DNA of 64,000 nt, taken from NCBI RefSeq assembly GCF_000010805.1, contig NC_012522.1, positions 3,348,001 to 3,412,000 of the forward strand, read 5' to 3'. Shown here in pieces: positions 61,437-64,000 of this stretch; positions within the stretch are counted from its first letter, which is position 1; each line of letters opens with the position of its first letter. The notes beneath the pieces are model-generated. The model searched no databases. It was given only the letters and a program-made list of their open reading frames with translations, and was not told where the DNA came from. Both the position numbers and the translations under genes were made by a program. The stretch comes from Rhodococcus opacus B4. GTDB lineage: Bacteria; Actinomycetota; Actinomycetes; Mycobacteriales; Mycobacteriaceae.

Positions 61437-61962
61437 GGTTCTCCGTTTCTCCGTGGTGGGGGCGGGAGCCGGCCGGCATCGGCGCGGTGCGCCGCCAGAC
61501 CAGCGCGGGCAGCAGGGTGGTCGTGCGGAACACCAGTGGATCCGACGAGAGGGTCATCCGGTCGCCGTCGAAGCGCACATGACGCTTCTGGTTGTCGCCG
61601 ATCCAGTTCGGATACAGCGATACCGCCATCTCGTGCCATACGGCGGAGTTCGTCTCGTCGACGTGGTACGGGCCCGAATACGCCAGGTAGCCGCCGGCCG
61701 CCTCGCCGCGTTCACTCGTCTCGCCGCGGTGCACATTCGCCGACCGGTACAGGGTCCGGCCGGGGCGCATGATCTGCGCCGACATGAACCCGTCCGCCGA
61801 GTAGATGATCAGTCCGCGAGCGTCCGGCCCGAGCGGATGGCCGACGGTGCCCGTGTCGGACGTCGTCGAGTACTCGACGAGTTCCCAGGACCCGACGATT
61901 CGGTCCGCGATCGGGATGTCGGACCGGGGGCTCATCGCCGGTTTCTCTCCTGTCACTGCCAT
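61417..61962 (-). CDS. Lipocalin-like domain protein
   Basis: 181-residue protein with the lipocalin_5-type pattern: IADRIVGSWELVEYSTTSD, then GLIIYSADGFMSAQIM, HVDETNSAVWHEM and a C-terminal barrel strand RFDGDRMTLSSDP. Several bacterial members accompany catabolic oxygenases, but no reaction is assigned. A second start nine codons in is possible. It lies 18 bp after the thiolase-like gene and overlaps the next gene by 20 bases. Confidence 0.82.
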   Translation of the reverse strand: MAVTGEKPAMSPRSDIPIADRIVGSWELVEYSTTSDTGTVGHPLGPDARGLIIYSADGFMSAQIMRPGRTLYRSANVHRGETSERGEAAGGYLAYSGPYHVDETNSAVWHEMAVSLYPNWIGDNQKRHVRFDGDRMTLSSDPLVFRTTTLLPALVWRRTAPMPAGSRPHHGETENHAHRRR

Positions 61963-61980
61963 GTCCTGCTTCCTTTCAGC

Positions 61981-63156
61981 TCACAGCACGTCGCGCGTAC
62001 AGAGAAGGACCGAACTCGAGAGTGCGGCCATCGGCCCGCCGATGAAGAGAGATACCGCCGCGTCGGGAACCTGGTTGGTGGAGGTACCCCGCACCTGGCG
62101 AACCGCTTCGACGGCCAGACCCATGCCGTTGACGAAGGAATCCGCCAGGTTTCCACCGCTGGTGTTCACCGGGAGCAACCCGTGCGGCGCGGTCAGGTTG
62201 TCAACGGTCATGACCTTGCCGGCTTCGGCACCCCGCGGGCACAGCGAGTGATCGATCAGCGCGGCCACTCCCGAACCGCTGAAGTTCTCGTAGACCTGGA
62301 CGACATCGACCTGGTCGGGACCGAGGTCGGCGTCCGCCCAGAGAGTCTCCGCGACCCCGGCGGCGCCGGAGAATCCGGCCGAGGTGTAGTCGAGATCGTT
62401 CTCGGTGTCGACGGCATAGCCGCCCACCGCGCCCTGACTACCGGCCAGCACGTACGCCGGATTCGGTCCCAGCGTCTCGGCGCGATCCGCGGAGACCAGG
62501 ATCAAGGCGACCGCGCCGTCGTTCTCCCGTGAGCAGTCGTAGAGCCGGTACGGTTCGACGATCATCCGGGACGCCTCGTAGCCGGCTTCGTCGAGGGGAC
62601 GGCCGAATGCCGCGGCAGACGGATTTCGCTGGGCATGGAAGTAGTCGGCGAGCACCAGAGACCTCATCGCGGATTCCGGGACACCGTCGTGTTCGAGCAT
62701 CCGCCGGGTGCGCAGCGCGCAGGCTTGCGCCGGTGACCCGACCCCGTGCGGGAGCATGTGGCCGTCGAAGTGGTGCCTGGCATAACCGAGGCGGCCGGAA
62801 TCCTGTTGCGCCATTGCGCGATAGACGACGACACAGCGCGCCTGCCCTGCAGCGATGGCGATCGCCGCGTTCGTGATCGCCGCGGCCGCGCCACCGCCGC
62901 CGCCTCCCCAGATCATGTTGGACCATCGAATCCGGTGCGACATGAGCGACGCTCCCACGACGGTCCCGTCGTTCTCGCCGCCGCCGTACGACACGAAGCC
63001 GTCGATCTCGCGTGGTGGCACGCCGGCGTCGGCTGCCGCCTCGACGATCGCCCGCAGCGTCATCCGGAGTTCGCTGTCGGGCGATTCTCCTCGCTTGTAG
63101 TGGAACTCGCTGACGCCCACCACGGCGGCCGCCCCGCGGAGAAATGTATCGGTCAT
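61981..63156 (-). CDS. Thiolase-like lipid-transfer protein (Ltp2/SCP-x thiolase type)
   Basis: 391-residue thiolase-fold protein of the SCP-x/Ltp2 class. The canonical nucleophilic Cys position reads WGGGGGGAAAAI and the usual GHP motif reads VNGMG, so normal thiolysis is not expected. VYENFSGSGVAALIDH and LPVNTSGGNLADS are conserved in the Ltp retro-aldolases, which cleave 3-hydroxyacyl-CoAs together with a DUF35 partner. The partner is encoded directly upstream with an ATGA overlap. A role in side-chain cleavage of a tertiary or aromatic hydroxyacyl-CoA is inferred. Confidence 0.9.
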   Translation of the reverse strand: MTDTFLRGAAAVVGVSEFHYKRGESPDSELRMTLRAIVEAAADAGVPPREIDGFVSYGGGENDGTVVGASLMSHRIRWSNMIWGGGGGGAAAAITNAAIAIAAGQARCVVVYRAMAQQDSGRLGYARHHFDGHMLPHGVGSPAQACALRTRRMLEHDGVPESAMRSLVLADYFHAQRNPSAAAFGRPLDEAGYEASRMIVEPYRLYDCSRENDGAVALILVSADRAETLGPNPAYVLAGSQGAVGGYAVDTENDLDYTSAGFSGAAGVAETLWADADLGPDQVDVVQVYENFSGSGVAALIDHSLCPRGAEAGKVMTVDNLTAPHGLLPVNTSGGNLADSFVNGMGLAVEAVRQVRGTSTNQVPDAAVSLFIGGPMAALSSSVLLCTRDVL

Positions 63157-63635
63157 CGGTGTTCGCCCCGCTCGGTCTCGGACGAGGTGCTCGCGCGTTG
63201 CCAGCGGAGCAGCGGCCAGGGCGAGTCGGCGGGCTGCTGGATGATCCCCCTGACCGCGTCACCGATGGCGATGTCGGCGGCTCCGTCCTCCGTCAGCAGG
63301 CCGAGGACCCGGCGTCCCCCGGCGTGCGGCAATTCGACGAGAACCGTGACGAACGGCAGTTCGCCCGCCAGTTCCGGGACGAAGGAGTGCCAGGTCCGAG
63401 ACCACGAGAAGACCCGTCCGACCGCTTCCACAGCCACCCAGTCCGGGTCGAACACCTGGCACCGCCCGCACATCCAGCGTGGTCCCCAGATCCACAGCCC
63501 ACACTCGCCGCACCTCTGCAGGCGAAGCTCACCCGCCCGCAGACCCTCCCAGTAGGGCAGGTCCAGGCCGTCCGCGTACGGACCGACCAGCGCCGTCGCC
63601 GGGAACTCGCGGGCCAGCTCCGCACTCGGAGTCAT
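63153..63635 (-). CDS. DUF35 OB-fold/zinc-ribbon protein, partner of the thiolase-like protein
   Basis: 160-residue DUF35 protein. The zinc ribbon has Cys42/Cys45 in CGEC and Cys56/Cys59 in CGRC; the C-terminal OB fold runs from VFSWSRTWHSF to VLVELP and the GIIQQP end. In steroid side-chain degradation DUF35 proteins (ChsH2-type) form complexes with Ltp2-type aldolases. The start ATG follows GTGGAG; a second in-frame ATG nine codons upstream is less likely. Coupled by ATGA to the thiolase-like gene. Confidence 0.9.
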   Translation of the reverse strand: MTPSAELAREFPATALVGPYADGLDLPYWEGLRAGELRLQRCGECGLWIWGPRWMCGRCQVFDPDWVAVEAVGRVFSWSRTWHSFVPELAGELPFVTVLVELPHAGGRRVLGLLTEDGAADIAIGDAVRGIIQQPADSPWPLLRWQRASTSSETERGEHR

Positions 63636-63661
63636 CACATCTCCACTCTCGTGAGTTGGCA

Positions 63662-64000
63662 TCAGTGTTTGGTGAGGTAACCCGCGTCGATCGGCACATC
63701 GATCCCGGTCACATACTTCGCAGCGTCGGACACGAGCCACAACACGGCGTCGGAGATGTCCTGCGGTTCGAGCATCATCACGTCCAGCAGGTTCGTGCGG
63801 TCGTTGTCCTTCCACTTCCGCACCACGTGCGGCAGCACCTGCGACAGACCGGCCGCCATGGGCGAATTGACGCCCGTGGGGTTGACGGTGTTGACCCGAA
63901 TGTTGTGTTGGCCCAGTTCGAATGCGAGCGTGTCCTTCAGTCCCTGAAGTCCGTGCTTCGCCGCTCCGTAGTGCCCCCACGACGGTGCAGCGCGCAGTCC
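63662..64000 (-). CDS. SDR-family oxidoreductase, C-terminal 112 residues (runs off right edge)
   Basis: Only the C-terminal part is present: active-site YGAAKHGLQG, RVNTVNPTGVNSPM and the end YVTGIDVPIDAGYLTKH. The NPTGVNS and VPIDAG text places it with the mycofactocin-coupled SDR family. The cofactor-binding N-terminus lies outside the window. It is the upstream neighbour of the DUF35 gene, 26 bp away, and part of the same operon. Confidence 0.88.
   Translation of the reverse strand, partial: GLRAAPSWGHYGAAKHGLQGLKDTLAFELGQHNIRVNTVNPTGVNSPMAAGLSQVLPHVVRKWKDNDRTNLLDVMMLEPQDISDAVLWLVSDAAKYVTGIDVPIDAGYLTKH

Overview
The window is high-GC actinobacterial DNA and reads like a large Rhodococcus catabolic region (R. 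opacus/jostii group or a relative). The genus is an inference from the GC-rich codon use, a mycofactocin-type dehydrogenase, an actinobacterial two-subunit acyl-CoA carboxylase, an ECF42 sigma/DGPF cassette and a ParA-type partition pair. No rRNA, tRNA or CRISPR array was seen. About 60 genes are listed, plus several pseudogenes and remnants.

1-16.3 kb is a catabolic island: aldehyde dehydrogenase (cut by the window edge), old-yellow-enzyme reductase, cupin, acyl-CoA dehydrogenase, DUF485 protein with sodium:solute symporter, EthD protein, TesB thioesterase, biotin-dependent acyl-CoA carboxylase (alpha and beta), three SDRs, a TetR regulator and an acyl-CoA synthetase. Seven copies of a 14-bp imperfect palindrome (AACnnACGTnCGTT type) sit in front of nearly every transcription unit, including the tetR gene, so the island looks like a single TetR regulon. 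The enzyme set resembles pathways that activate a branched or terpenoid acid to a CoA ester, desaturate it and carboxylate it.

16.6-30 kb is an uptake-and-cleavage island on the minus strand: an eight-gene operon (SMP-30 lactonase, HpcH/HpaI aldolase, MmgE/PrpD, tautomerase, taurine/NMT1-type ABC transporter), a LysR gene, a TctABC tricarboxylate-type transporter with an RraA-like aldolase, and a divergent second LysR. A truncated, near-identical copy of the ABC solute-binding gene lies just downstream of the ABC operon. 30-35.7 kb is a patchwork of remnants around a quinone-reductase-like gene, an alpha/beta hydrolase and a SnoaL-like protein.

35.7-42.8 kb carries an MHS-family transporter, an OmpR-type two-component system whose kinase gene overlaps a TAXI-type binding lipoprotein, and a class III CoA-transferase with an acyl-CoA dehydrogenase. 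42.8-51 kb is regulatory: a divergent LexA paralogue, a large ATPase-LuxR regulator, a secreted protein, the RibD/DGPF/ECF42 cassette and a parA-parB-like pair. 51.2-54.4 kb has an FMN/F420-type oxidoreductase, a LysR gene, a small membrane protein and a broken EamA transporter.

54.5-64 kb is a second catabolic island on the minus strand: aldehyde dehydrogenase, Rieske oxygenase, AAHS transporter, a 50-residue DUF1059 protein and an SDR behind one strong promoter. Upstream of these lie a TetR gene, a flavin reductase, an orphan 104-residue protein, a lipocalin-like protein, a non-classical thiolase with its DUF35 partner, and an SDR cut by the right edge.
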